From positions 62,001 through 126,000 of the forward strand of contig PXPE01000001.1 in NCBI GenBank assembly GCA_003009795.1: a stretch of DNA of 64,000 nucleotides. Direction: 5' to 3'. A program made the position numbers and the translations under genes. How positions within the stretch are numbered: the first letter of the stretch is position 1; every line of letters begins with the position of its first letter. This DNA comes from Nanohaloarchaea archaeon SW_7_43_1. GTDB taxonomy: Archaea > Nanohalarchaeota > Nanosalinia > Nanosalinales > Nanosalinaceae. Below are positions 17,789 through 26,562 of the stretch, one piece after another. The notes below the pieces were generated by a model. The model ran no database searches and was not told the DNA's origin. It saw only the letters and a list, made by a program, of their open reading frames with translations.

Positions 17789-18595
17789 ATGACAGACTGT
17801 AAATACTGTGACAAAGAGTTTGATTCTGAAGATGAAAAGTATCTCCACTGGGGAAAAGAACACGAGGACGAACTCAGCTCACATGACAAGGAAAAAGTGA
17901 AGAAAGCCGAGAAAAAGACCGAGCAGAAAAAATCCGAGAAAATGAAAAGAAGAAAGAAACTCGGCGGACAGGCACTCGCTGTCGGAGGCGCTTTACTGGT
18001 TGCAGCAGTTCTTGGTTACCAAGCATACAGCTCTATGAACCCCGGAGGCGGACAAACGGGAGACTTCAACCTAGAGAACCAGCCTTTCCAAGGCAATCCA
18101 GACGCTAATGTGACAGTAGTTGAGTTCGGAGATTACTCTTGTGGTCACTGCCAGAGGTTTGAGAACGGAGCTCATAAACAACTTGAAGAAAACTATATCA
18201 GCACAGGCAACGTAAAATTTTACTGGGTAAACTACGCCTTCCTCGGCCCCGAATCAACTGATGCAGCGGTAGCGAGTGAATGTGTCTATGATCAGACAGA
18301 AGCCAACGAAGAGTTCTGGGAATTCCACAGCGAAATGTTAAACAACCAGAAAAACGCTGACTGGGGATCAACAGATCTGTTCGTCCAGATAGCAGGGGAT
18401 ACAACCGACGTCAACACTGAGGAACTCCGATCCTGTATCTCAAATCAGGATACAGTCAGCGAGGTGCAGTCCGACAGGGCTCAGGGATCAAACAACGGAG
18501 TAACCGGAACACCTTCAATATTTGTCAACGGGGAGAGAATCCCGAACAACAAGTACTCCTCAATCAAAGCAGCAATAGAGCAGAAATTAAGTTAG
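17789..18595 (+). CDS. Membrane-anchored DsbA-like thioredoxin with N-terminal zinc finger (second copy)
   Basis: Residues 4-25 form a C2H2 finger (CKYCDKEF, then HWGKEH). A long Lys/Glu-rich helix (about 28-52), a membrane segment (about 53-75) and a thioredoxin fold follow, with active site CGHC at 118-121 and cis-proline loop TGTPSIFVN. CGHC is more reducing/isomerase-like than the CPFC of the copy at 12.9 kb, so the two may have different tasks. It is divergent from dsbB, its likely reoxidant, and its stop lies one base before the Ogg-like gene. Confidence 0.9.
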   Translation: MTDCKYCDKEFDSEDEKYLHWGKEHEDELSSHDKEKVKKAEKKTEQKKSEKMKRRKKLGGQALAVGGALLVAAVLGYQAYSSMNPGGGQTGDFNLENQPFQGNPDANVTVVEFGDYSCGHCQRFENGAHKQLEENYISTGNVKFYWVNYAFLGPESTDAAVASECVYDQTEANEEFWEFHSEMLNNQKNADWGSTDLFVQIAGDTTDVNTEELRSCISNQDTVSEVQSDRAQGSNNGVTGTPSIFVNGERIPNNKYSSIKAAIEQKLS

Positions 18596-18596
18596 A

Positions 18597-19256
18597 ATGA
18601 ATACAGACAAGGTTAAGGCTCATTACAGGGAGAAAGAAACAGAGATTGAGAAAAGATTGGAACAGTTTCGGGCGTTGAGAGATGAGAGCGACTACAGACT
18701 TTTCATAGAGCTGGTTTTTGTGATACTGAGCTCCCAGACAGAGGCACATAAAGCCTGGAAGGCAACGGAAGAACTCGATGAGAAAAACCTGCTGATGGAA
18801 GGAAATAAAGACCAGATCGCCAAGATTCTCGAAAGAAACGGGGTAAGCTACGAAGAGAATAAAGCCGAATATGTCGTGGGTAACCGAGAATTTCTCTCCC
18901 AGCCAACTCTAAAGAATCCAACAAAAGAACTGAAACTCAAAGAAAAGCTTGATCTAGAAAATCTGGAAAAGACTAGAGAATGGCTTGTAGAAAACATCAA
19001 AGGCATCAGCTGGAAAGGCGCTTCACATTTTCTTAGGAACATTGGTTACGGAGACGAATTTGCAATTGTCTCAAGCTACATCTCTCAAAGTTTATTCGAA
19101 CTTGAGCTTCTGGAAGAAGCTGATTTACCTAAAGATAAAGAGGAATATTTGAAGCAAGAAGAAAAAATGAAAAAGCTTGCTGAAGAGACCGGAATAGATA
19201 TTCTGGCCCTCGACTTAACTCTCTGGTCAATGGAAACAGGAGAGGTTTTCAAGTGA
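18597..19256 (+). CDS. ogg: Archaeal 8-oxoguanine DNA glycosylase (Ogg2-like), catalytic Asp not conserved
   Basis: Helix-hairpin-helix superfamily glycosylase/lyase of 219 residues. The N-terminal block FIELVFVILSSQTEAHKAW and the hairpin GISWKGASHFLRNIGYG with catalytic Lys140 match archaeal Ogg2, which excises 8-oxoguanine. The following segment, normally AI-[IL]-DRHI with the essential Asp, reads AIVSSYISQS here, placing Ser159 at the Asp position. The enzyme may be inactive, have altered chemistry, or use another acid. The start is one base after the DsbA-like stop, so it is in the same transcript. Confidence 0.8.
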   Translation: MNTDKVKAHYREKETEIEKRLEQFRALRDESDYRLFIELVFVILSSQTEAHKAWKATEELDEKNLLMEGNKDQIAKILERNGVSYEENKAEYVVGNREFLSQPTLKNPTKELKLKEKLDLENLEKTREWLVENIKGISWKGASHFLRNIGYGDEFAIVSSYISQSLFELELLEEADLPKDKEEYLKQEEKMKKLAEETGIDILALDLTLWSMETGEVFK

Positions 19257-19386
19257 GTAATTCTTCTAATCTATATTCCGCGCCTACTTTTCCTTCTTTG
19301 GCCATTTCTAAGAGCTTTTAATTGACTTGCCCGGCTTTACTCATACCGGACATTGGATTCGGTTCAAATATTTTAGAGAGATCAGT

Positions 19387-20484
19387 TTAGAAATCGGCTT
19401 GGAAGTATGTAGCTCTTATTATTATATAGACAAAGTAAAGCAGTACAAGCAGCAAGCCTCCTATGACGGTAAGCACTCCGTTCTCGGATTCTTCAAATTT
19501 AGTTGCAGTATTATTCATTCCTGTTTTACGGAAAAACGGTGCCAGCAGATCTCCTATCTTTTCTCTGTTCCAAAGATAAGTAATCAGTACTATAGCTGTT
19601 CCGGCCTGTACAGGGAGATCCCAGAGTATGAGAGGTCGGGGAATAGTGTAGCTGGATATTGCTGCGCCAATTCCTATACCCATCAAAGGATTGGTTATAT
19701 TACTTCCTATCAAAGTCCCTAGCGAAAGACCTTCAGCTCCTTTACGTACCGCTGAAAGCGCTGTGAAAAACTCTGGCATAGCTGAGACAAGACCTATAGT
19801 TGTTACTCCGATCATCGAGCCAGATATACCTGTCTCTGCAATCAAAGTTTCAACTACACCCAGAAAAATATCTGAAAAGTATATCAAGAAAGCCATTCCT
19901 AGAATCCCTACACCAAGATCTGTCCAAGGTTTTTCACTAGGTTCTGCATCACCGTGGCGCAGAAGTTTCTCGCCTCTCTTGGAATATAAGTAGTAGATAT
20001 AGCCAGCAAATACTGTCACGAGCAAAACACCTTCAAACCTGCTTAAAGTTCCATTTAAGGCCATAGAAAGTACTAGAAGGTGCGCTGCAACCATCGGAAA
20101 GTAATCTCTCTTTATGAAATCACGTGTGAATACGAAGTGGTTGCGTCCCTTCATCACCGATGCAAGAACTACAACAGTACCCATAATCAGAGTCTGCTGG
20201 ATTACATCTGATCCGATATTCATACCAAGTACAGTTCCTGAAATCTCGTTTATAGCCGCCGGATTGTTCAGTATGTTAAGTGATCCGACCATATGCACTG
20301 ATATTTCAGGTAAAGAAGTACCTATAGATATGATCGTCATCCCAATTACAACTTCAGATACACCAAAACTCTTGGCTACCGACTGCATCCTCTCAACAAC
20401 TTTCTCAGCGCTGAATACGATAACAACGATAGAAACTAGCCCTATAACTATTTGGGGAGCTAAGCCTGTAAAACCAAAAGCCAT
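19387..20484 (-). CDS. Cation/Ca2+ exchanger, CaCA family (YrbG-like)
   Basis: Membrane antiporter, probably Na+/Ca2+ or H+/Ca2+. 365 residues with about 10 hydrophobic segments in two inverted halves. The alpha-1 repeat shows IISIGTSLPEISVHMVGS and GMNIGSDVIQQ; the alpha-2 repeat shows GLVSAMPEFFTALSAV and IGSNITNPLMGIGIG. These hold the acidic ion-binding residues (Glu in SLPE and MPE). The start has an AT-rich TATA-like element upstream. It is a single gene between the ogg and polB transcription units. Confidence 0.92.
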   Translation of the reverse strand: MAFGFTGLAPQIVIGLVSIVVIVFSAEKVVERMQSVAKSFGVSEVVIGMTIISIGTSLPEISVHMVGSLNILNNPAAINEISGTVLGMNIGSDVIQQTLIMGTVVVLASVMKGRNHFVFTRDFIKRDYFPMVAAHLLVLSMALNGTLSRFEGVLLVTVFAGYIYYLYSKRGEKLLRHGDAEPSEKPWTDLGVGILGMAFLIYFSDIFLGVVETLIAETGISGSMIGVTTIGLVSAMPEFFTALSAVRKGAEGLSLGTLIGSNITNPLMGIGIGAAISSYTIPRPLILWDLPVQAGTAIVLITYLWNREKIGDLLAPFFRKTGMNNTATKFEESENGVLTVIGGLLLVLLYFVYIIIRATYFQADF

Positions 20485-20522
20485 GAATCGTTATTTAATT
20501 AAAACGATTAAAAATTCATTCA

Positions 20523-23500
20523 TCAAAATCTTCCGAGACCGCTCTGCTTCCCTTTACCTCTCAGCTGGCCCTCTGTATAACCGAACACTTTAAGAACTCT
20601 CATAACAACCGGCAGGACCTGATTCTCAATATAGTAATCGGCATCATAACTCTCCGCCTGTTCAAGAACTCGGGCTCTCTGGGATATACTACCTCCTCCC
20701 CGGGTTATAACATACGCTATAGTTGATCCCGGTGAGATGTCTATACCGTCTTTTATCGCTTTTTTAGCCGCTTCGACATGGGGTGCAGTTGAGTCATAGT
20801 TTTCCGGTTTCTTGTTCAAAGTCGTATAAATTCTGAGCTCCTCAACAGGAACCTCGCCTTCTCTAAGCCTTTCTACGATCTGTTTAGCTATCTCAACGGC
20901 TTCATCAACATCATTTTCAAGAACCTGTCTCAAAACCCGTTTCTGAGCCTTCTTGGCGATCGGAGACCAGTCTCTTCTAACCTGTTCGAAACCGGTAATC
21001 TTCATTTCACCGTCTTCACCAATTAATGCATACTTCTTTTTCGCACCGTCTCCGGAATCTGTAGAGGTGAAGAAACCTCTCTTGAAAAAGCCTTCAAACT
21101 CTAGCTGCATGAACTCCGGTAGATCGCTATTGACCTTTTCTAGAAATGAATCCATATTTTCTCTGATATTTTCTCCTTTTAGGAAAACCGAGTCGGTATT
21201 GTGGACCAGTATGAGGCCTTCTGCGTCTACAAAATTGTGTTCCCCTTTTACTTCTAAATCGTATACTTTCTTCTTGGTTGGACTAACTTTCTCAATATTG
21301 TTTATTTTTGCAGGCGTGAAGTCCTTCTTTGCGTATTCAGGAGCTTTAGGGGCGGTATTACGTATTGATTTTATCTGTGGCTTATCAGATCGGTATTTGA
21401 ACGATACATCATTTATAGGTCTTCCATATCCATTCTCTCCAAGTTCCAGTTGTTTAAGTATGTAGTGAACCTGGTTCGCAAGATCAGTACTTTTAGTTGA
21501 GAACTGCATATTTTCAGAATTGTACCTAGAATCGTGATCCTTGTCCCTGGAACCATCAGCCTCGAAGTATCCTTCTACAAAAGACTCCTTGAGCTGTTCG
21601 TGTCCATTGATTATAACTTCGGGAACTTTCTTTCCTGATGAACCTTTACCTGCATCCAAACCTTCCACAAATAAGCTTACAACCGGTTTTCTTTGAATGC
21701 GGTAGTAATACATCTTGTTGCCTGTTCGGGAGTCAATATCTTCGATTAAGGAGAGTTCTTCGTCCAAAATTTCATCAAAGAAGCGTTTTACTCTGCGTAT
21801 ATTGCTTTTGTCTTGCCCTCCGAAGGAGATCATCTGTTTATCCCTCTTTGATGCCGAGCCATCACCACAATAAAAACCTAGTATCCAGGCAAGTTCCAAG
21901 CTTAGCTCCCAAAAACGAGGTACTCTACCAGCCTTGGCGTTTTCACATCCTATATATGAGTGATCGGAGGTGGCTTGGTCTAGTTCTACATATCTTTCGG
22001 AATGCTGGCTGTGGACATGAGAGGATAGATGATATTCTTCCTCACAGTAAGGACATATACCTTTCTCCGCAGGAAATCTCTCAGTATCTCTATAAGCCCT
22101 CAGCTCAGAACTTGTATAATCTAGTTCTGTAAGATCCAGAGTATCTCCTTCTGAATACTTCTCCTCAGCTTCAGGAGGCTCGGATATAGAAATAAGATGA
22201 TCTCCTTTCTCAAGTTCTTGAGCATCTGCCAGCTGGACACTCTCTACGCCATATTTATAGATTGAGTGCTGCGGCGTAACCTCAGTCCTCCCTCTATTGG
22301 TGTCAAACCTCAGTAAATCGCCGTCATAGTCATGCATTATGGCTCGCTTCACGGGCCGGAAAACTGATTCACCTTTCTCCTTATCCCAAGCAAGAGTCTT
22401 GTAACTCTCTGGATCTTCAAAATCTTCAACAAATTTCCCTATCTCAACGAATCTAGTGTTTGCGTCAGAATCCTTCACAACTATCTGTCTCGAATAATCC
22501 AGGCTGTCACCGTACACAATTTCAAATCCTTTATCCTCCGCTACATCTATTGTATCTTGTATATACTGTCTTCCAAGATATGTAGTGGCTTCAGCACATT
22601 CTCTAGAGTACCAGCGGGCGCCATTGTATCCAAGATAGCCATAAAACGAATTTGCAAGTATTTTTTCGGCTTGCTGGCGGTTATCAAGGTTTTGATGCTC
22701 TGAGCTATCTTTATCGAGATCCTTCATTTTTTCCTTTAGCCGGGAACGATCTTCTACTAGTTCTTCAACCAGTTCCGGAAAGAATCCCTGGTTATCTTGG
22801 CAGAAGTTGTAGTCGAACTCGTCCAGTTCAAACTGGTCACCACATTCTTCCAGATTCAGAGTATCTGGCGAAATGTTGTGGCTTACTAGTACGGTAGGAT
22901 ATAGGCTCTTAAAGTCTAGTACGGCTATATTCTCGTAAAGACCTGGTTCAGGAGTATAGACAAATCCTCCTGAGTAAGCCCCTTGTCTTCTCCTGTTTCT
23001 TCTCTTATCCCGGGAAGGCCGATTACGCGGCAACATGTCCCGCTCGTGCGCCTCCCTGAGCAAGTAGTTCTCTGTCAGCTGACCGTATGTAAGCCGACAG
23101 GCATCAAATGGGATCAGCCCTGTTATCCTTGATAACTCCAGTATCTGCGGTCCGATTTCTTTTCCTAACCTGTAAGTTAACTCTGAATCTTTCAATGCGT
23201 AATCCGCGAAAGCACCGAGATCTTCTTTATCTCTCCATGAAGCCTTCATCTCCTCCCAGGAGAGATCATTCTTTTTCTCACCTAACATCTCTTCCGCCAC
23301 AGAGTCAAGATCAAGAGTCTCCGACTCCAGTCCTGGAGAAAGGACATGTGAGATAAACGGATATAAATCAAGGTGCATTCTACCTTTCAATCTAGCTCCT
23401 GCGAATCTTCCCCGACGGTTGAACTTCATTCTTTCCCCATCTCTACCCAATGCCAGTTCAAGGCCATAATCGTCCGATCTTTCCCTGAGAACATCAAAAT

Positions 23501-24239
23501 CATACTCATCGGTGTTGTAGCCGAGTAAAATATCAACATCTCTTTCTCTAACAGTTTCGATCAGTTTTACGATTGTCTCTCTTTCCGTTTCAACGGTTCT
23601 GACGAAGTCTCGGTCGATCTCCTCTGTTGTGAACACTTTCTGGAATTCTTTCGAATAGACTGAGGCCATTATTATCCTGTCTTGGTATACCTCGAGATCG
23701 AAGGCAAGGGTCTCCCAATTCTGGCTCTCATCTGCCTCTACATCTGCACTAATTGACTGGAGCTCTAGCCTGAGATCAAATTCCTCTGAGTTAACTTTTT
23801 CGCCTTCCACTTCTATCCATTCAGCTGGTTTAATTCCTTTATCAATTAGATAACGTTTGTAGAACGGAATGTCAAATTCTCTGCATTCCTTTATTCCTTT
23901 CATATCCCAGAGCTGGTTTTTCAGCTTCGGAATCTTGGGAGGAATGCTGGTATGGACTTTCAGGACTTTTACTTCCTCATTCCCTTGCTTAAGCTTTTCC
24001 TGGCTAATACCTCTAACCGGTATTTCCTCGCCTTCCTCCTCGAACTCGGATTCAATTATCCGCTCTTCAATTCCATCTATATCCTCATGTTCTTTCGGAA
24101 CAGCGTAAAGATAAGGCAGAAAGTCTTTATCGAGGAAGAGAATATTTTCCCCTTCACGAGATACTCCAAAGCACCTAACGGTTACCTCTCCCTCCTCAAT
24201 CCTGTAGTCGGCATCGATCACCTGGATTTTCTTCTTCAT
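20523..24239 (-). CDS. polB: DNA polymerase B (family B), intein-containing precursor
   Basis: Replicative DNA polymerase with 3'-5' exonuclease; 1238-residue precursor, 802 residues after splicing. Exo I is LAFDLEVY (about 180), Exo II GYNTDEYDFD, Exo III YALKDSELT; motif A is DFKSLYPTVLVSHN (about 442), motif B KILANSFYGYLGY (about 526). Motif C (YGDTDS) is split after YGD by an intein at residues 579-1014. The C-terminus QSGLGRF resembles a PCNA-interacting peptide. ATG 24239 (MKKKIQVIDADY) is chosen over the longer frame to 24329, whose extra residues are hydrophobic and unlike PolB. Confidence 0.96.
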   Translation of the reverse strand: MKKKIQVIDADYRIEEGEVTVRCFGVSREGENILFLDKDFLPYLYAVPKEHEDIDGIEERIIESEFEEEGEEIPVRGISQEKLKQGNEEVKVLKVHTSIPPKIPKLKNQLWDMKGIKECREFDIPFYKRYLIDKGIKPAEWIEVEGEKVNSEEFDLRLELQSISADVEADESQNWETLAFDLEVYQDRIIMASVYSKEFQKVFTTEEIDRDFVRTVETERETIVKLIETVRERDVDILLGYNTDEYDFDVLRERSDDYGLELALGRDGERMKFNRRGRFAGARLKGRMHLDLYPFISHVLSPGLESETLDLDSVAEEMLGEKKNDLSWEEMKASWRDKEDLGAFADYALKDSELTYRLGKEIGPQILELSRITGLIPFDACRLTYGQLTENYLLREAHERDMLPRNRPSRDKRRNRRRQGAYSGGFVYTPEPGLYENIAVLDFKSLYPTVLVSHNISPDTLNLEECGDQFELDEFDYNFCQDNQGFFPELVEELVEDRSRLKEKMKDLDKDSSEHQNLDNRQQAEKILANSFYGYLGYNGARWYSRECAEATTYLGRQYIQDTIDVAEDKGFEIVYGDSLDYSRQIVVKDSDANTRFVEIGKFVEDFEDPESYKTLAWDKEKGESVFRPVKRAIMHDYDGDLLRFDTNRGRTEVTPQHSIYKYGVESVQLADAQELEKGDHLISISEPPEAEEKYSEGDTLDLTELDYTSSELRAYRDTERFPAEKGICPYCEEEYHLSSHVHSQHSERYVELDQATSDHSYIGCENAKAGRVPRFWELSLELAWILGFYCGDGSASKRDKQMISFGGQDKSNIRRVKRFFDEILDEELSLIEDIDSRTGNKMYYYRIQRKPVVSLFVEGLDAGKGSSGKKVPEVIINGHEQLKESFVEGYFEADGSRDKDHDSRYNSENMQFSTKSTDLANQVHYILKQLELGENGYGRPINDVSFKYRSDKPQIKSIRNTAPKAPEYAKKDFTPAKINNIEKVSPTKKKVYDLEVKGEHNFVDAEGLILVHNTDSVFLKGENIRENMDSFLEKVNSDLPEFMQLEFEGFFKRGFFTSTDSGDGAKKKYALIGEDGEMKITGFEQVRRDWSPIAKKAQKRVLRQVLENDVDEAVEIAKQIVERLREGEVPVEELRIYTTLNKKPENYDSTAPHVEAAKKAIKDGIDISPGSTIAYVITRGGGSISQRARVLEQAESYDADYYIENQVLPVVMRVLKVFGYTEGQLRGKGKQSGLGRF
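21198..22505 (-). other. Intein in PolB motif C (between YGD and TDS)
   Basis: 436 codons. It begins with Ser (SLDYSRQIVV) and ends with EGLILVHN followed by Thr as the +1 residue, the canonical His-Asn junction. Two LAGLIDADG-type blocks are present, LAWILGFYCGDGS and FVEGYFEADGS, so a homing endonuclease is probably intact. An unusual C2H2-like cluster CPYCEEEYHLSSHVHSQH lies between the N-terminal splicing block and the first endonuclease motif. The insertion site is the well-known pol-c position of archaeal PolB. Confidence 0.93.
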
Positions 24240-24539
24240 GAAAACAAAACCGGTTTTGAAAGTTAAGTAAAGGTCGCTTTGAAAAGGAACTGAGCTGATC
24301 AGTAGCAATTGGGAAAAGATAATACACATGCCTGTTCATACCAAACAAAACAGTTTCTTCAAGAAAAAGTGCTTATGAAAAATTGAAGAGTTTGAAAAGA
24401 GCCAAAAGCTTTTCTGATGTAATCGAAAGGATATAACAGAATCAGCGCTTGGAAGAATCCGGATTTGAACCGAAATCGAGAGAAATGTAATTGGGAAGTT
24501 TTCGGAATTCTTTTTAACCGATATATGAAATAGGTCTTC
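24240..24539. other. Gene-free stretch upstream of polB and the lipoprotein gene
   Basis: 300 nt between divergent genes. It holds the probable promoters of both flanks (TTTTTAACC about 28 nt before ATG 24540) and a tRNA-T-arm-like fragment at 24449-24482. No convincing coding region was seen on either strand. Confidence 0.5.
24449..24482 (-). repeat. tRNA 3'-end-like relic, copy 1
   Basis: On the minus strand TTCGG-TTCAAAT-CCGGA (24458-24474) forms a perfect T-arm (five pairs with one G-T) followed by an acceptor-like TTCTTCCA. No matching 5' half exists, so it is a fragment rather than a gene. GAACCGAAATC and the adjoining bases recur at 25861-25906. Confidence 0.4.
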
Positions 24540-25052
24540 ATGAAGAGGCGCATACTTGTGTCTCTGAATTTGGTCATCATAGCTTCAGGATGTATTGGAA
24601 GTCAGAGTGCTTCTGAAGGATTTCTAACAGAATATGATTCAAATGTTTTGCAGCTACAGAGCCAGGGTCAGGGCATCAAATTTATTCTGAACAAAAATAC
24701 TCAAAATTATACAATCCAAACTTCTTCGCCTGTTAAAGCTGAAGAAATGTTTTCTGATGTAGATAATCGCACTCGAAAGCTACGAGATGTTTGTAGCACG
24801 TTAAAAGATATGGCGTACAGTGGTGTCAATCGAGCGGAAGGTCAGCAAAAGTTTAACATCCTAAATCAAGATGGCGAAGTATTAGAGAGTAAGAAAAGCA
24901 TAAACACGACAAAATTAGCAGCAACCTTGGAAAGATATGAATTATCCAAGGTCGAGTATACTGTTCTTAATGAGTCCGGAGATATAGAAGCGGAATGTAT
25001 AATGCAAAGTAAACAAGATGATGGTATAGAGATCAAGTTTTATGGGGATTAA
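24540..25052 (+). CDS. Secreted lipoprotein, function unknown
   Basis: 170 residues. The N-terminus MKRRILVSLNLVIIASGCIG is a signal peptide with a lipobox (IASGC), so Cys18 is probably lipidated and the protein anchored on the outer face of the membrane. The rest is hydrophilic with no recognised domain. TTTTTAACC about 28 nt before the ATG is a good TATA-like box. Codon use is AT-richer and the protein less acidic than most neighbours, in keeping with an acquired patch (24.4-27.3 kb). Confidence 0.65.
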   Translation: MKRRILVSLNLVIIASGCIGSQSASEGFLTEYDSNVLQLQSQGQGIKFILNKNTQNYTIQTSSPVKAEEMFSDVDNRTRKLRDVCSTLKDMAYSGVNRAEGQQKFNILNQDGEVLESKKSINTTKLAATLERYELSKVEYTVLNESGDIEAECIMQSKQDDGIEIKFYGD

Positions 25053-25127
25053 GAGAATAAATCCCAAAATTTGGTCTCATCAATCTTCTCTTAATCCTTT
25101 GTGGAACAGGATTCCTATCAAATGTGG

Positions 25128-25162
25128 TAATATACAATTGGCAGGACATGTTCCGACCTTAT
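25128..25162. repeat. tRNA 3'-end-like relic, copy 2 (weak)
   Basis: The sequence TATACAATTGGCAGGACATG resembles GATATGCAGTTGGCAGGACC of the copy at 27243-27281. It is short and degenerate. Confidence 0.3.
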
Positions 25163-25164
25163 TC

Positions 25165-25785
25165 CTAATTCTTAACTGACGAATTTATTTCTATATTTTC
25201 TGCCTTTTCAGGGTTTTTCAATACTATTTCAATCACTCTATCGAAAAATCCCTCTAGAGTATCAATCAGGAAGTCCGGATTATCGCTTTCCATTAACTTA
25301 TTTTTGAAGATTTTTTCCAGTTTTTGTAGTGCTCCTGATGCCACACACCCTTTAAGCCTCTTCTCATACTCCTCTCTGTATTTTTCTGGTATTACTGAAC
25401 CTATTTCGGCATCTGTTTCGTTCATAATCTCTTGATTCAGGCTTTTGAGACGGTTCCCGCACTCTTCAGGTATTGAATCAGGTCTATCAGAAATATTTAC
25501 CAAGGTAGGAGGGGGCTTACAGCTTTCAAGCTTGTCTGGAACCCTCTCATAAAATTCCTGTCTTAACTCCAAATCATTTTCTGGATTTTCTCTTATCCTC
25601 TGCTCATATTTTTCTCCCATTCTGTCTATCTTTGACCTGCAGAAGTCTGTGGTTTTATCTGGTAGCGTATAATCAAGCTCAATACCAGAATCTGTGTTGT
25701 TGGCCGTTGAGTTGGATTGGGCCATGACAGCGGATAGAATTAATATTCCTCCCAAAAACAACCAAAACGGTTTGAATAACCTCAC
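25165..25785 (-). CDS. Secreted acidic helical protein, function unknown
   Basis: From GTG 25785 the protein has 206 residues with a signal peptide (VRLFKPFWLFLGGILILSAV, then MAQSNST). Reading from 25902 would instead add an odd N-terminus derived from the repeat at 25861-25906, so the shorter start is preferred. The mature part is rich in Glu, Asn and Lys with five Cys (TTDFCRSK, LESCKPPP, PEECGNRL, LKGCVASG among them), suggesting extracytoplasmic disulfides and a helical fold. No family was recognised. Confidence 0.55.
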   Translation of the reverse strand: MRLFKPFWLFLGGILILSAVMAQSNSTANNTDSGIELDYTLPDKTTDFCRSKIDRMGEKYEQRIRENPENDLELRQEFYERVPDKLESCKPPPTLVNISDRPDSIPEECGNRLKSLNQEIMNETDAEIGSVIPEKYREEYEKRLKGCVASGALQKLEKIFKNKLMESDNPDFLIDTLEGFFDRVIEIVLKNPEKAENIEINSSVKN

Positions 25786-25860
25786 ATTTAGAAATAATTC
25801 ATTTTTCCTGTTAAATCTGTCGAAGGTTACATGCCAGTTTCCGGGACACAATGAAACCTG

Positions 25861-25906
25861 GAGATATGCAATTGCCAGGGCCAGAATTGGAACCGAAATC
25901 AAGAGA
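25861..25906. repeat. tRNA 3'-end-like relic, copy 3
   Basis: GAGATATGCAATTGCCAGGG followed by ccagaattggaaccgaaatc. It is homologous over about 90 nt (25815-25906) to the copy ending at 27281, with many substitutions, and shares GAACCGAAATC with copy 1. Confidence 0.4.
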
Positions 25907-26077
25907 TAATAAATGGAAGTTTCTGGATTCCACGGTTTCCACTAGCTGTGTTTAAGAAAAGAGTTTTGAACACGATATATACTAGTTTTGGAGAACCTCC
26001 GACCACAAAAAATACAAATTTTAAACGCGGCCGTTTATACCAAAAAACATTTAAGTTGTGATAAGTAAGTGACAAAC

Positions 26078-26542
26078 ATGACTGTTGATGAATACTTTGG
26101 TCCTGTATCTGTCAAAGGAATGGTGGAATTCCTAAATACTCTAGAAGGAGAAGTTACGGTATCACAGAGCCATGAAGAATTTTTCTTAAATGGTGAGGTT
26201 GAGGTTTATACGGCAGCAGAATATCTTGAAGGTGTAGTAGAAGGAGAAGCCCAGCGTTCGGCCACTCCTTGGCTCGATAATGATGATGGAGATGGTCTGC
26301 TTGACCCTGAAAGTTTAGAACCTTGGGAAACTAGAGATAGTTATTCGGGTGAATTCCGATTAAAAAGTCAAGCTGTAACAGAAGACGGAATTAGTTATGA
26401 ATTCAAACTTCAGGCAGAAGACGGAGATGGAAAACAATGCGACATCACCATGACAGGAATGGAAGAAAACTATGAGAGCACAAGTTCAAATATTGGAATA
26501 AATGCATATATGTCAAAAGCCTTCAAAGAAGCCGGAATTTAA
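26078..26542 (+). CDS. Acidic protein of unknown function
   Basis: 154 residues from ATG 26078; an in-frame GTG lies 9 nt upstream. CATTTAAG about 27 nt before the ATG is a plausible TATA box and favours ATG. The protein is strongly acidic (for example TPWLDNDDGDGLLDPESLEP) with no signal peptide or known motif; the DNDDGDG stretch could bind calcium, but its spacing is not a standard EF-hand. It lies in the AT-rich accessory patch. A near-palindrome TAAACG-CGGC-CGTTTA at 26022-26037 lies upstream. Confidence 0.5.
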   Translation: MTVDEYFGPVSVKGMVEFLNTLEGEVTVSQSHEEFFLNGEVEVYTAAEYLEGVVEGEAQRSATPWLDNDDGDGLLDPESLEPWETRDSYSGEFRLKSQAVTEDGISYEFKLQAEDGDGKQCDITMTGMEENYESTSSNIGINAYMSKAFKEAGI

Positions 26543-26562
26543 TCTAAAAAGATGAATATATC

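Noticed and set aside
19340-19380. tRNA fragment (GGTTCAAATA) before the exchanger gene
   Set aside because: The T-loop-like word has no pairing stem and no similarity to the 24-27 kb relics beyond eight bases.
20523-24329. PolB start at 24329
   Set aside because: The added 30 residues are hydrophobic and unlike PolB N-termini; MKKKIQVIDADY at 24239 matches the expected start.
24359-24580. Leftward 73-codon frame upstream of polB
   Set aside because: Phe-rich composition, overlaps the lipoprotein start and the tRNA-like relic, and has no family or promoter support.
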